Assembly (NCBI GenBank): GCA_022829145.1
Contig: CM040763.1
Location: forward strand, 11,579,141-11,643,140
Source of the DNA: Albula goreensis
Lineage: Eukaryota; Chordata; Actinopteri; Albuliformes; Albulidae
Reading direction: 5' to 3'
DNA length: 64,000 bases
Numbering within the stretch: the first letter of the stretch is position 1; each line of letters starts with the position of its first letter. A program made the translations under genes and the position numbers. Shown piece by piece: positions 30,701 to 44,360 of this stretch. The notes beneath the pieces were generated by a model that saw nothing but the letters and a program-made list of their open reading frames with translations, was not told where the DNA came from and ran no database searches.

Positions 30701-33250
30701 AGGCGACATGGAATGTTGTAAAAAGAACCATAGATCAGAAATGTAATTGGTCAACTGCGATGCAAGTACTTGTCTAGAAATAAAACTATTTCTTGGCTAT
30801 ACATCATACTGGACCAAAAATGTCCAACCACAATCCAGAAATCAAGTTCAATGTTCTTCGAATTTTTCCTCTGCACTATCGAGCCTGATGAACACCTTTG
30901 TGTACTTATCAAAATGCAGATTGCAAATAGAGACCTGCGATGTACTTAACATTTTTTTTAAAGAAAATTTTTGAAAAAGAGGAAAAATCAACAATGAATG
31001 AATGAACGAAATGAAGCTTAGTCATGCTAATTATTAGTTGGCAGGGAAGAACCAGCATCTTTAATAAGGCTTCTGGCAACTGATGTACATTGGGATGTTT
31101 TTCCAAGTCCCTTTCTGCTGTCACTGTGAATAAGATATTTTCAGATGTATTGTATACCATTTACTTCTAAGCCTGATTTTTGTCAGATTTTACAAAGGCG
31201 ACTGCGAGGTCGCATGTAAATTCAGAATTGTTTATCTCAGCCGAGTACCTATGCAACAAAGGGCTGAGCCAGAGATGCACCATGCTGTAGAAATAGAAAT
31301 GTGCTCAGAACCGTAATTAGGCTGTCAGTGCTGGTAGAGGCGCATCGTATTTTTTCAGGCAAACCAAAAGAAATGCGCGAGTCCAATGCAGGGATCGTGT
31401 GAAAATGATCCCAGCTCAGCCTCTTCAGAGACGGCCGATCGTGTCCCACGTCCCGTTTCACCCCTGCACTGTGTCAGTCAGACCAGGAGTCACTCTAAGG
31501 ATAGGCTACTACAGAAAAGCACCCCAGTTAACCCTTTGCTTGAAATAAGTCTGCTCATGGTAGTGAATCTATTGATGAAGTTGCACTCAATCTGTGTCGT
31601 AAACAACCCTAACCCCCAAAAAAAGATAACTTTTCAATATAGGACAAAAGCATGTATAATTTACATTATAATAAATTAATCTGAATCTTCTGTATGAGGG
31701 GCACAACTGGGAGATGACAGGAGATTAAAGTCATTTCTTTCTGAAAGAAAGCAAACCCCCTTTGTATGGCTCTTTCTGAAAGAGCATGCCCCCAATGTCA
31801 TCCCAACTTGTTCACAGTACTCGTTCCCAATGGACTGAAATGATCAAAATTTTAACTAAACATTTAATACAAACCCTACCTTCCCTCTGAAATCAGTCTG
31901 AGCATGAATTTCATGAGTGTGAATGAGAAATGTGTTTTTGACTGGCAGAGAGGCTTGTTTGAGCTATACGTCTCTTTCAGTTTTGCATCTGAGGATCAGG
32001 TACACAGCCTCTTCTGCTGCATTGTGGTCTTTTATCCCTACACATTCTCTTCCTGCATTGTTTTTTTTTCAGTTTTGTTTTGTTCTGCACTGTTAGAAAG
32101 GATTACAATAATCGGTGACAGGAATGCTGGAGGCAGTTTTAACTGCTCATATGTATTTAGTGATATGTTGCTGTGTGTCTCAGTTCGCCGGAGGTTCGCT
32201 GCTCCCTGGGCAGGTCGGGGACAGCCTGTTGTTTGTTCACTTGTCTGCACACCACACACGTTGCACCAACGCACTGCATACCAAGTGTTTTAACTCCCCA
32301 CCAATCTCTCCCCCTCACCTACTCAAGCACTGCGCAAACACTGCTTCTTCACAGCTGGTACTCCAGATGTAACATGAATTTTTTTTTTGATTAGCCCCCC
32401 TGATTTGAATTCTGCTGATGCTGGGAAGGATTCATGCATATATTTATTATATTTATGATCAAAAATACAGAACAAGAATTTTTTTCTCTTCACAGCAAAA
32501 ATCTCCGTTGATCAGTTAAAATCTGATGGTGTTTGTTGGAGCCAGCTAGTAACTAGTTGCATATTGTGAAACTTCCCTGTACTCTATCATTGTTCATTTT
32601 TCAGTGAGCATTTCCCTGTGTTTCAAATAATCTGGCACACAGTAAAATGTTCAGTGAAGAACAGTTTTATGTGAAGATGGTTGGGAAGCACTGGGATATG
32701 AACACCACTGGCATGTCAAAAGTAAGGCCTTTGTGGTTTATAGAACAACTGGAGCAAAACAGGTGTGGAATTAGTTGATTGAGCTAATGGCAGCTCTTTT
32801 AGAATTACAATAAGAAACTGTATGCTAACTTACATGTCCTAAAAGCTGTACTGGTGCTGTGAAGTCTAACTTTGAAGAGAGCTAACATCAAATTTTATAA
32901 ATATACTCAAGACAGAGTCATCTGCTCTGAATATTATTGGAAATAAAGATTTTCACTTCCACCTCACAAGTCCCCCATTGGAGATGTGCATGCCATTGAT
33001 AGTGATGAAAGACTGAGGATTTGGGGGGTGAGAAGAGGAAAAGAGGAGAGTAGAGGAGTTTCAGGAACAAGGGGACATTCCCAGGGCTCTCCTGTTCTCT
33101 GATGGAAAGCCTAAGGACCGCAGAGCTGTCTGCCAATCCCTTTATCTCTCTCGGCAGCCGGAGTTTGGGATACCATGTGCCCTTTAGATTTAAGAATGAA
33201 ATGCGTTCCAAGCAGAGGCAGTGCTTGGGGCGCAGCCAGAGTGTTACTAA

Positions 33251-33395
33251 TCCAGGGGGCATGTAGTGGGAAAGCAGCCGCCATTGGCGGAGCCTGTGTG
33301 CAGGGGCGGGAGCAATTTTGTGATAAAGACTGCAACATCATGGCTCTTTACTCTCCAGCCAGGGTAAAGAGAAAGAAAGAGAAAGGGAAGAAGGT
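33251..33395 (+). promoter_or_regulatory. GC-richer block with CCAAT and GC boxes followed by an ATG and a splice donor
   Basis: A perfect inverted repeat CCGCCATTGGCGG (33278-33290) contains an inverted CCAAT box, and a GC box (GGGGCGGGA, 33303-33311) follows. An ATG with acceptable context opens MALYSPARVKRKKEKGKK and runs to an AAG|GTAAGA donor. This looks like a promoter with a first exon, but I do not recognise the peptide. Confidence 0.3.
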
Positions 33396-33653
33396 AAGAA
33401 AAGATGACAGGTCCTGCGCCTGATGGCCTCTCAGGGAAGGGGCCGCTGGGGATGAGGTTAAAAGCTCTAACAGAGACTGAGTGCATGCAAAGACTTGGGC
33501 TGAGTCTCAGAGGATGACTGTATGGGAGGGGAGCTTGTAGCGCACATTAGTTTGAGTACAGATTCGCACACATTCCCAGACACGCTAGTGTATTTATTAA
33601 TCCTCAAAGTGCAGGGCCCCTCCTCTCATTCATCCTCCCTTTTGTCATTTCAG

Positions 33654-33770
33654 GTACTTCTGTCATGGAGTCCCTGATGAGTACCCTGCACAGATTTCAA
33701 AATACAAGTCAGAGAAGACACTTGTGTTTGTGTACTCATTTTTTCAATACCACTGGTGCAAATATGTTTT
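33654..33770 (+). other. Exon-like open stretch, unidentified
   Basis: A strong pyrimidine tract and TTTCAG precede an open frame reading YFCHGVPDEYPAQISKYKSE and on for about 20 more codons. No strong donor follows; AA|GTCAGA is the nearest plausible one. I do not recognise the protein, and the stretch could be chance or a decayed exon. Confidence 0.25.
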
Positions 33771-36166
33771 TATTTTGTTTAATTAACCTGTAAAACATTC
33801 CGTATACCTTTGGAATCGCACCAGATACTGTAAATACCAGACACATTCCATAAACACCTGTACAGGTGGCAAAATATTTACTGTAAAATACTCCATGAGA
33901 AGAACCATTAAAATTTCATAAAGGCAGTCAAAATAAACTTTGCTATGGGGTACATATTTATTAAAAACACTCATAAACCAGGTATGGGCCTTTATGGAAT
34001 ATGTAAATACTAGTAGAGTGTCATGTTTTGAGTGTTGTGCACTGCAGTTTTTCTTCCATACGGTTTGATCTTTTTGTTTGCAAGGAAAGCTGGAGGGAGA
34101 TGTGAAATGCTATTCAGTGTTTCATTTTGAGTCCTCTCCTGCTTTTTTGCTCTTACTGATTTGTCACCACCTTCCTCTTCTTTTCTTTGATTACACAGAC
34201 TGCATTTCTAAGTTAATTTTTCACTGTTTCAGATTTACTCTGTAACTCAGGGTAGACTCTCTTCATATTTTTGTTTAATGATTGAGTGGTTTTAGCAATG
34301 CAGTCATACAATCAGGAAAACAATACAATGACAAGACCTAGATCTGAAATATCTGCAAAGAAACAAATGATGGAGGAACCAGTGTTGAGTCTGTCTGTAA
34401 TTAAGAATGCTATTCTTATTATACACAGAACAATCAGCCCTGAATATAAAAAAATAAGATACATTGAGCTGATCTCTGCCCATGGTTTCCAAAGCAATGA
34501 CGTTGAAACAGATAAAAAGTGCTTTAAAAACTAAATTCAGAAAGCACAAGGTCAAAGAGAGGAGAGAGGCAGAGAAAGGCAGCGCAGGCTTGGGAGGTAC
34601 AGCGGAAGGTCAGGCTTTTAAAATGATGAGCAAAGGCTTATCAGACGTCCTTTCACTCTTAATTGATCACTATATATAATGCTCCTTAGCTTCATTTACA
34701 ATGCACCATTATTTCTTTGGCACAAGTGGGAGGGTGGGACAGCAGAAGAAGTGAAAAGAAAGAGGCGGTGAGCCAATATGGATGAAAATGTTGGAGTTTC
34801 AAATTGATGTGTGGAGACTGTAATGTCTGCAGGGGGTTCTCCTTAATGGCAGTCTGTCACATGAGACAAATCTCATAGAGTACAGCCAAAATGTGCTGTT
34901 TTGAACAAGACTAGAACTTGTGATAAAGTAAGGTAACCCCTGCTTTGGAGGTTTTGAAATAAATTACAGAACAAAAACAAGTACAAAAAGCCATAGAACA
35001 GTCCATGAGCACTGTGTGTAATTTTCAAACCGGTGACAGCATTTGCTAACCAAAAGACTGTCATAATACAGAGCAGTAGTGTCAAATTCATTGCCACAGA
35101 GGGCGGTATGTTTTTCAGGTTTTCATTCCAGCTAATTATTGCTGCCTTAAATAGTTCAATTATGCATTATGTTGAATACATGTAACTCTGTATCAAAGCC
35201 CAGAATATAAACAGTACTTGTTATTTAACACAAATAATACTAATATTACTGTGTATACTTTGGGCATTTTGTATCAGTATGTTGGTAAACGTGTGTATAT
35301 TTGCTTACAAAAGGATAGAAATGGGCTATTCATGGCATTTATTTTTATCTACATAAATGTCTTTGTGTCAAAGAGAAATGATTGTAAATTATCATAATCA
35401 CAATGAAAATCAAATCTTTGTGCATATAAAATGTGTTCATTCATACGTTTTTATGATTTAGGTTTGATTCATGTGTGATTTTTTTGACTAATTAAAATAG
35501 AAACCAAAAACAAATCTCTAAATATTGAAATCACAGAGGACATTTATGAATTAAGAATGTGAATTCATGAATTTCAGACAAACCTTGCAAGCTTTTGCAG
35601 CAGTCAGTCATAATAGATTTTCATCCATGAAATTTTGGGTCTCAAGATGAGTTCATTGCTTGAACTCGGTTTTGCGCCCAGGTGCAATCAAGCTTTGATT
35701 GTGCTTTGTTCTCTTCCTGCCGAACTGCATAGCATTTGTGACAATTGTAGCATAAGGCTACCCTTGAGAAAAGGTCTAGGACACAATGAAATTGGGCTTT
35801 CAATGTGTGAACATTTCTTTCTCAGGTGAATTCACGGTGCGAAGAATACAGACAGGCACATCATAAGATGTTTTGTGGATGGCTGTGGTGTGTGAATTTT
35901 TATAGTAAAAGAAGATATTTTAAACCCTGTTAAACCGACAAGTCTTTTTATCTTTTAAAGGAGAATAGCATAAGGGTGATTGGACTGAAAATAATTAAAA
36001 TGTATGTCTCTTTATTGTGTGCATTGAGCTATATTGTTCTCACTGCATGATTTTATTTTCTGGTGATTACAGTACTTGTGAAGTTACTGTAAGGCGTACT
36101 CCTCTGAATTAAAAGAAGGTATGCATCCTGATCCAGTCCTTTTTACCAGCTTTTCTCTTTTTTCAG
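33771..36166. other. Intergenic, no gene recognised
   Basis: This is AT-rich non-coding sequence with short open frames only. It contains the possible interspersed repeat listed at 35079. Confidence 0.5.
35079..35165 (+). repeat. Possible fish interspersed repeat (end fragment)
   Basis: The words GTGTCAAATTCATTGCC, TTTTCATTCCAGCTAATTA and AATTATGC resemble a non-autonomous repeat common in fish genomes, whose copies carry a 'caaactc...ttttcattccaaccaatta' pattern. This is recognition by eye of a short, diverged fragment. Confidence 0.3.
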
Positions 36167-36277
36167 CTTCGCAGGGGATCTTTCTGAGTGTTCATTCAGT
36201 GGGTCCAAACGCAGCAGTCCCCTTCTCCTGCACATACACTTAGGAGACTACAAGGTCTTCGAGCAACGTGGCCTCAA
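36167..36277 (+). other. Exon-like open stretch with good splice signals, unidentified
   Basis: The acceptor TTTTCTCTTTTTTCAG and the donor GTATGT flank 111 nt with one open frame that reads FAGDLSECSFSGSKRSSPLL, then LHIHLGDYKVFEQRGL. The length is a multiple of three and the flanking phases are equal, as for a cassette exon. I do not recognise the family. It is not obviously gstcd, ppa2 or arhgef38. Confidence 0.3.
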
Positions 36278-37653
36278 GTATGTACAGTTCAGACAGTGTA
36301 TTAGCCCACTTAATGAACAATGAGGAACAAATGACTGCATCTCTTCATTCACAATCAACCTTTATCTTCAGCCAACAAATGTGTAATATGTACAATTTTC
36401 AAGAAAGTTTCTAAAATTTACATGGCTGCTACCAACTAAGAAAAGTTCTATGCCAAGTACAGATTTCAGCATTTTCTGTTTGACATCTGTGCCTGCCAGC
36501 ACTGCCACAAACATGATGATATGTTTGAAGGGTTTTTTATTTAAGGAGCACAAAATTCTGGTACACAAGAGCCTTGACTCTGGCAATGTTTCAAGTTTAT
36601 TTTAATTTACCATATCTAATAGCATCCGTGCTATTAAAACCACAATCTAGAAAAAGGGAATAGCCTCAAGGTAAATTCATTTATTTTTAAATGAAATGAA
36701 AACATACCAGTGTGATTTCACCAGCACAGTCCTTAACCCTGCATATTAGGATCAACAATTTCCATTATAGAGGTTTAGCAATCCTGCAGTTGAAACTTGA
36801 TGTTCAACATTAGAAAAAAATTTTATTGTACACAAATGGATACTTTGCTGTATTATGGCACTCCTCGAAAATTTGCTGCTGTTCATTCAGTTATTGAAAG
36901 GGAGATTGACTGGCATACTTCTGAGCTCAGTCTCTGAAAGGGTGTGCTATCATGTTGTTTTTTGGCAACAGCTGCAATGGATTTGCTTAAGTGCCTGAAT
37001 TTGTACACATATTGTATCCACACAGCTCTTTCATGGGTGATATATTTTCTGTGGCATGGTGAAGCGTGGTGAATGTATGGTTTTATACAGATGGAAATGT
37101 GCTTGTGTGTTGCAAACACACGTGAAATCCATTGCAAGTTTTACCCCGAGAATTGATGGCAAAGCATTTTCTTTGAATGTGATTTAAGGGGTTTACATTG
37201 TTGTCCAGAGAGGAAGGGGCTTCAGGTTAAATTAACTTCATATTCTCACACTCTTAGTTTTATTCAGGACAATCCATCTACAACCCATGATTCAAAGACA
37301 GGCAGAACTGATGGTAGGAACTTAAAACAAGAATTCACAAGGGCAAAAGAGGCCTAACACAGATGGTTTTAAATCAGGAAAAGTGTCATGTACAGAATCC
37401 ATTCCTAACATACAAATGCAATATAGTGCAGATATTCAGCATAATGCTGTTTTGTTTTACTTTCCCACCACCCTGAAGAGCGCATACAGAGGAAGCCAAC
37501 AGCTGAGAGAATTCAATCAAAATGGCCATATGAGGCATGATGTTTACCTTATGATCGGTCTGAGATTATCCTCAGACCTCGAGTAGGGTGCAGCCGCAGA
37601 GACGCCCAGATGATAAGGACCCCCCGCCCTGGGGGGACAGAGACCGAGAGAAC

Positions 37654-37655
<2 letters not shown>

Positions 37656-37688
<33 letters not shown>
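37656..37688 (+). repeat. (GA)n microsatellite
   Basis: A GA tract of about 16 units follows a G-run (GGGGGG) and purine-rich sequence. Arg/Glu-repeat open frames here are repeat artefacts. Confidence 0.95.
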
Positions 37689-37689
<1 letters not shown>

Positions 37690-37927
37690 ACAGGGTTATC
37701 TCATTCTGTGGTTTACATTTACTCTGGGCATAACTCTTCTGTTTTCCAGCAGCAGAATCTGTATTCTTTAAACTCCTACAATATGTCACTGAAGTTTGTC
37801 TTGGCCTGAAACTCACTGTGCCTATTTGGTGCTCAGAAGCACATGCTGCACACATATCTACAAATGTCTATGTGTACAAACACACCCACACATATGCACA
37901 CCCACAGGAACGTATTCACATATGCAT

Positions 37928-37932
37928 ACACA

Positions 37933-37976
<44 letters not shown>

Positions 37977-38000
37977 TACACGCACACACATGCACACACA
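37928..38000 (+). repeat. (CA)n microsatellite, interrupted
   Basis: CA units are broken by TA, TG and CG variants. The core pure tract is about 37941-37971. Overlapping His/Thr and Cys/Val open frames are repeat artefacts. Confidence 0.95.
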
Positions 38001-41000
38001 GAATGCAGGAATAATTGGCTTTCTTGCCATGAAAGGGGTTAATTTACATGTTTATATCACAGCAAGTTAAACTCTGCACCATGTTTGTCTAGGACATTTT
38101 GGGACTGGATCAAAACATGGGGATTTACTTTGTGTTTACTCAACAGAAGAAGCCTTGAATCTTGGTGGGTGGCCAGTCTAGGAAAATATCCCTCCAGTGT
38201 GTCTCTCATCCTTGGTATGCATGCCTGCAATACTGCGCTACATGACCCCTGTGCTGCTGCAGGAGAAAAGCATAGTTTATGGGCACTGCGGTGGCAAATG
38301 GCCAGGCTTCTTCCTTATCTCCCTCTCTGTAGTGTAGGCTGTCAGGGAGAGGCTTCAGCAGATGGCTTCTTGCCTTTCCGTTGACTTATCACTGTCTATT
38401 ATGTTTTTGTTTGCAGCGCTATTGTTCCTGTAATGCAGAAATATATTGTTACCTTTTGTGGAATGGATACTGCCTCAGTGGTCCCAGAATGTATTTACTG
38501 ATTTCAGTTACATCAGTTACATTCAGTTACATTTTCTTCATCTTAGAGGGGTGCAAACTGATTTTTAAATGGATAGTAAATTCATCTATTTTTAATAATA
38601 TTTTGGAATGTGTTTTGGGAAAATATTTTTTATTGTGAGCCACATTAGAATCTATGCTTGGTGCTCATTCTGTGAAGGCAACAGTCTTTTGTGTGGATGG
38701 GCCGCATAGTCTCGTATCATGACTTGACTGTGCTGATTGTGGCTGGCTTGCCTGTACAGCAGATAATAATTTAACTGTAGCTTTACATAAGGAGCAAAGG
38801 ATTTTAATTAACAAAACATCTCTATCTAATCAATATGGGCTCCAACAGTCAGCCTGCACAAGCTACACATGAAGCGTCCACATCAAACTCAATGGCTGTG
38901 GACGTACCCCAAAGCTGTTCACATCTCACCTGCTGTCCTCCACTTCCCCAACACCAAGCTACACTACCTGGAATTACCTGGATGAGACAGTAAGGAAAAT
39001 GTTAGGAAGGATCACTATAAGTTTCATATATTACAAGAGGCAATGCTGTTTTACCTACATAAAAAAGATGAAAGTCAGTAATGAACATTTCCTCAAGTCT
39101 ACACTGAAAGAGAATGGAATCTTAGCATGACCTACTTGACTAAATAAAGATTAAAAATGAATGAAACACTGATAGGTAATTCTGCTACCAAAGCATTTGA
39201 GGTAAAATAAACAAAGCATTGCTGAAACAGTTTTTTTCATATTTGTATTATGCACATACTTTATTATATAAATGATAATTGGCTCTTTTAAAAAGGTTTG
39301 CATCCATGTAGGGACCTTGAGGACTGTCTAAATAGGATTACTATGGTTATTCAGTAAATATGGATATCCTAGCTCAGCTAATCTTTCATAGCTGGCATAT
39401 TCATATTGGCCATAATAACGGGCAAACATACAGTGTTCTCTGTTTGAGACCAGGGGGAATGACAAAACAACAATGGGATGGAAAGCTGACCAGAATACAT
39501 TAAATAATGCAAATATTGGTTCATTTCTGTCGTCAATACTATTGTTGGTTATGCAAATGAATGATCAGTGTTGAAATATTGTTTTGCCATGCAATATTAA
39601 TTATGTAGGATAGTACGGTAGTGGGTATTATATAATTTAACGAGCTGGGTGAATCATTATTTGGTTTGGAAGCTCTGGAAAACAGATCCCGGGAGACTAC
39701 AACAACCATTTATTAAAACTTCACCCATAACTTTTTCCAAAAGAGGGTCAGGCAAGGCTCGTCTGAAAACCTCAGCAAACAAACTGATAGCAGCTGTACC
39801 TGGTGCAGAATTGTAAAAAAATAAAAAGCTTTCTAAAGCATGTAAATAAATAAAACATTATACTATGGTACTAGACACCCCACATTTTCACAAAATATCT
39901 GCGGGTCCTGACGGACTGCTCTGTTTGCAGTAGGGCAGGTCTGGGGCTCCCCAGCACACATCCCCAGGCACAAGGGCCGCAAAACTGGGGTGATGAAAAT
40001 GTTTTAAGATATTCCTGAGAAACTGATGAAAATTCATCCCTGTAATTCCATTAATAATGTTGAAAGAAGCTTTGATTCTTTTCATTTCCCTTTCTGCCAA
40101 AACTGTTGCACGCTCTTCCTTGTAGTCCTAGATGAATGCTTTTTATATGCTGTGATATGCAATTAACAAGTTTATTTAAGGACAGGAAGTGCCTTTGTGC
40201 CGACAGCATAAAGCAGAAAGTGTTTAAAAACAGGGCCTTTAGCCCGTCCTCTTTATGAATATTTCCTCATATGAATAAGAGAATTCATCACAGTCAAACG
40301 CATTTTCCTCTTATCAAACATTAAAAAACCCTCAACTTTTGATATACTGTAGGTGTTTAGTAATCTCAGCTTCTATGATATTTTTATGTCTATGATTGAT
40401 TGTTAAAAATACAGGTGGTTCAACAGAATGAAAAAAAAGCTTGAAGGAAACAGCATCCCAAATTATGACCATGTATTAATAACAGAAATGTATCTGGTAT
40501 AAACTGTATGAGCCCATGTGCAAAATGAAGCAAGCGAGTCATTTGGCCAGCATGAATCGGATTGCTTTCTACAGCCCTAATGGAGGTTTGAGTCACATGT
40601 CCTTATTTTTCCCTGTCTGTTGAATCAGTGTATGCTTTCTGCTACTATTCTGATGAATCAATGTCCATAATACCTGCAGATAGAATGTGGATAAAAATGT
40701 TTGCACATGATAAATACCTGAGTTGCAACAGCGTTAGTCTATTTTACTGTTTTTGTGGTTAGGGGTGTAGTATTTATTCAGTTTCGTAACATTCACATAA
40801 ATTAGTGGTAGCAACGTGTTGACTGCTTGCCATTGTCCTTCACAGAATCAATTAATCTGTAAATAAACAGTTTTAGCAAAAATTTGCAGGTGACATAAAG
40901 AATCATGTCCTAAAATGACATGATGCTTTATGTAAAAAAACCTTATTATCATTATGGATCTGGTAATTAACTGCCTGGAAATACCTTATGGCAAAGTGCT

Positions 41001-44000
41001 GATCTATGCAGTCACATCTATATCTGTCATTGAGAATTTGGGTCTACAGATCTCTAAAAGTGTCAATTGTTTTAGTTGAGGTCAAAATACTTTATAAGCT
41101 TCATTAATAGTGCTTGGAAATGTATATTTTACACAACCTTGAGTGCTTTAGTAAAAACAGAGGCTGCAGAAAACCCATTTCCCCTGAATGTTCAGGTGCA
41201 TGACGGTGAGAGGAGATGAAAGACTGGTGGCCAACCATAACTGAGGCATAGATTCAAGCCTGAAATGACCATAATGTTTTTGTGCTCAACCATGAATGTG
41301 TTAAGTGCTGTTTTCCACCCCTCTCTTCTCAGGTCCTGTTCTGATCCTGAGGTCGGAGCTCTGAGTTAGACTTCAGTATTTGTTCTCTTCAGATACTTGC
41401 TGCCAAATCAGCCTCTCACAGAGCCCCTCGAGTCTGGGTACAGAGGGGTGGAGATTGCTGTATAATTTTCATCATGATTTATACACTGCAGCCTTCTAGC
41501 TTACTTAATCAGGTTTATTTCTTTTCTAAATTTGGAGTCTGTGGTCAGTCATTCTTTGCCTTTTTTGGTGACAGTCACAAGACTGTTTGATGTGATGAGG
41601 CCCATACAGTATATGATGGAATTGAAATGCATTTGTACATTCACCCATAACAGAAACTGGAAAAAAACATCTGATGAATAAAAGAGAACGGATTGTGGGA
41701 TGCCATAACTGAGACACAAATCCAAACTGAAGATGTCCATTGTGTCTTTTTTGTAGCAAAAAATTCATTCAGGATAACACTAACTTTCATTATAGTTTGG
41801 CTTTTCTAGTACAGCATGTGTTATTCTGAGCTATCAAATGAAATAGGGGAGTAAGATAAAAATTCCACTATTTTTGATTCCTAGCTCAAAGCAGTGCATG
41901 CTGTACCAGAAATGGCAGGTATAATGAACAGAGATATTATCCTGAAAAAAAGAAATTATATAAAAACCTCTATTGATACAGTACAAGATGATAAGTGTGC
42001 ATCACTTCTTAGCAGTTCTTTTGTATGGTTTTCAGGTGTCATCTTCATATATGTATGAGCAATAATGGTGAAAATGAAAGAGAGGAGAATGATGCCATTA
42101 TGAAACTGTTCTTGCGCAATAATAGTTACCTTTGCCTCTCGGGATCTCATCATTATACATATATCAATCCCCTGAAGGTTTATGAAAAGGAAAGCCATGG
42201 ATATTAGTTTCTGATATTCCCCCTGAGGGGATATTACAGCGTGACACGGAGGCCAATTAAACACCCATCAGCAGTCATTTATCATTCCAGAGACCGTGGC
42301 AGCCAGGCACTGCCCGTTCACTGAGCTCAGGGGAAGCAAGAAATATGGTCGGAGTTAATAAGGTGCATCCTTTTCGCACTGTGCATCGCCGCTGTGTCTC
42401 TGGAGATGTGTTTCTGCTGCCGTGGCACTCTCTGCCTCCCTCTCCCTCTCTCTCTCTCTCTCGCTCTCGCTCCCCCGTGTCTAGATCACCCTGACCTGCT
42501 TGGCACCCTGTGTAATGGATTTGCTCTCAGCTGTTGGAAACATGTGATGATTAGATATATCCTGAGCCACGGGGTAGGCCTAACATGGGAGAGGGCCACG
42601 GTGTGCAGCTGTAAGCTGATCTCCATACAGAAAAGGGGGCGGGGGCCAGAGATAGATGGGTGTCTTCTTCACACAAGGAGTCACGTACAAACTGTGCAAC
42701 CACGTAAAGCATGGACACATATATCTAAGACTGGCATGAGATAGATAGTGACCTGAGGTAGCTGCATCCATCTGTTGGGCTTTGTAAATGACATAAGAGG
42801 AAGATAGTAAAACTAAACACTGATTCAAGGAGAAAAACATAATTTGGATAGAAATGGACATTATGAGATGTCATCTGTATTCATTATATAATTTTCAGTG
42901 GAAAATGTTTCATGTTTGAAAAACTGGAATATTAATCCTGTGGAAACTAGAAAGCTTAGGAGCTGATACTAATTAGCATGTGTAATTTGAAACATTTCCA
43001 TATGTCTGGTGGCATATTGCTGTTAGGTGGCAACTCATTGCTCTAGTAGAATAACACCTTTGTAACAGCGATGTTACAAATAATATGAATAACCCACGAT
43101 CATATGTGCAAATTTTCTTTGATGATGCTAATAGACAACATTTTAAGGGGAGTTGTTGCTGTTGTAACATAGCAACTGTGCAGCAGTGGTTATAGGGCAC
43201 ATGAATAACGTCCAATCAGACAGCTTCCCAAACTGCCCTTGTGCCCATGGTACGTGACAGGCTTCTTCTGTTGAGCACTTTGTTCCTCCCACACGCAAAT
43301 AACCAGAACCAGCACTGATCCCAAGCACCTTTATTAAGCTTATTTGTACACAAGTGCTTTCAAGTGTTTAGACATGGTTCTCTTTGTGAAACAATTTGAA
43401 ATGGCTGTTATTCCCTGAACACACTGCTGTATCAGTTTCTCCCACCATGGTTCCAATGGCAGTAGAAGTCTGAAGGAAACCACACAATTACCTCCTGATG
43501 GCTGACCTTGCAGCTCATTGCAAGACAAATAGTTCTGCACTGGGTTAAAAAAAAAAAAACAATTTGTCTGCAATTTGAAATTTTATGTTGACTGTTACAA
43601 AAATGGCACTAAATGCCTCCTGCGTTTACAAAACCGGACAGCCAGAATGCTTTAAAGCATTTTCAGAACGACATATTGATTTTTTTCATTACATCAACAT
43701 GCTGATCCATGTTTAAGCATAAGTACTGACTTAATATTTTCAAAGTTATATTATTTTTCCAGTTAAAATGAGAGCTAGTAATACAATGAAAATGCAGGTG
43801 TTTTCTGATATAAATTGAATACAGTAGTTTTTCCCTTGAAGCAAATTTAACAGATATTTTGTAAATGTGGAATATTCTTAATGTGGATAAATTCTGCTCC
43901 AGGACCAGCACTCACACAGGAAAGCCCCATGTCATTGTGAATCATGTTTAGCACTCTACACCAAAGATATATGTTTGTACTGCCATGAGACCCACGCTTT

Positions 44001-44360
44001 GCTCCACAAACACTGTTATTACACTTAATCAAAACACTTTCAAATCAAAACAAGTCACACAGCAAATTGGGATTATTAGAGATTCAGTGTAGATGTGTAT
44101 CACACACTGCCCTTATAAATGTGGAAATGAATAAATTAAAAGGCAATCATCACAAACACAATTTTAAAATGACATGTTCTTTTTTATGATTAATTCTTGA
44201 TTTTTTTGCTTATTGATTCCAGTTATTGTCATATTCCTCCAGGAGACTGGAGGGTACCATGCACTCTTCCAAAGCATGTACTACCAGGCACTGACTCTTT
44301 TTCCTCTATGGTCCACCAGCTCAGCTAAGTGATCATCGCATGTCAGGAGTACACTAACTC

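Larger units (their letters stand above)
23602..33250. other. Intergenic, no gene recognised
   Basis: This long non-coding stretch carries only short open frames without family resemblance. Two candidate protein-binding sites inside it are listed separately (CTCF-like at 24193, ZNF143-like at 27765). I found no transposase, reverse transcriptase or gstcd exon. Confidence 0.5.
36278..44354. other. Intergenic, no gene recognised
   Basis: This is non-coding sequence with two microsatellites (37.66 and 37.94 kb) and short open frames only. The part around 42.16-42.33 kb, with TAAT-type homeodomain words and an imperfect hairpin, looks like a possible conserved non-coding element, but I cannot test conservation. 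Confidence 0.5.

Noticed and set aside
37588-38070. Arg/Glu-rich and His/Thr-rich open frames
   Set aside because: They are translations of the GA and CA microsatellites.
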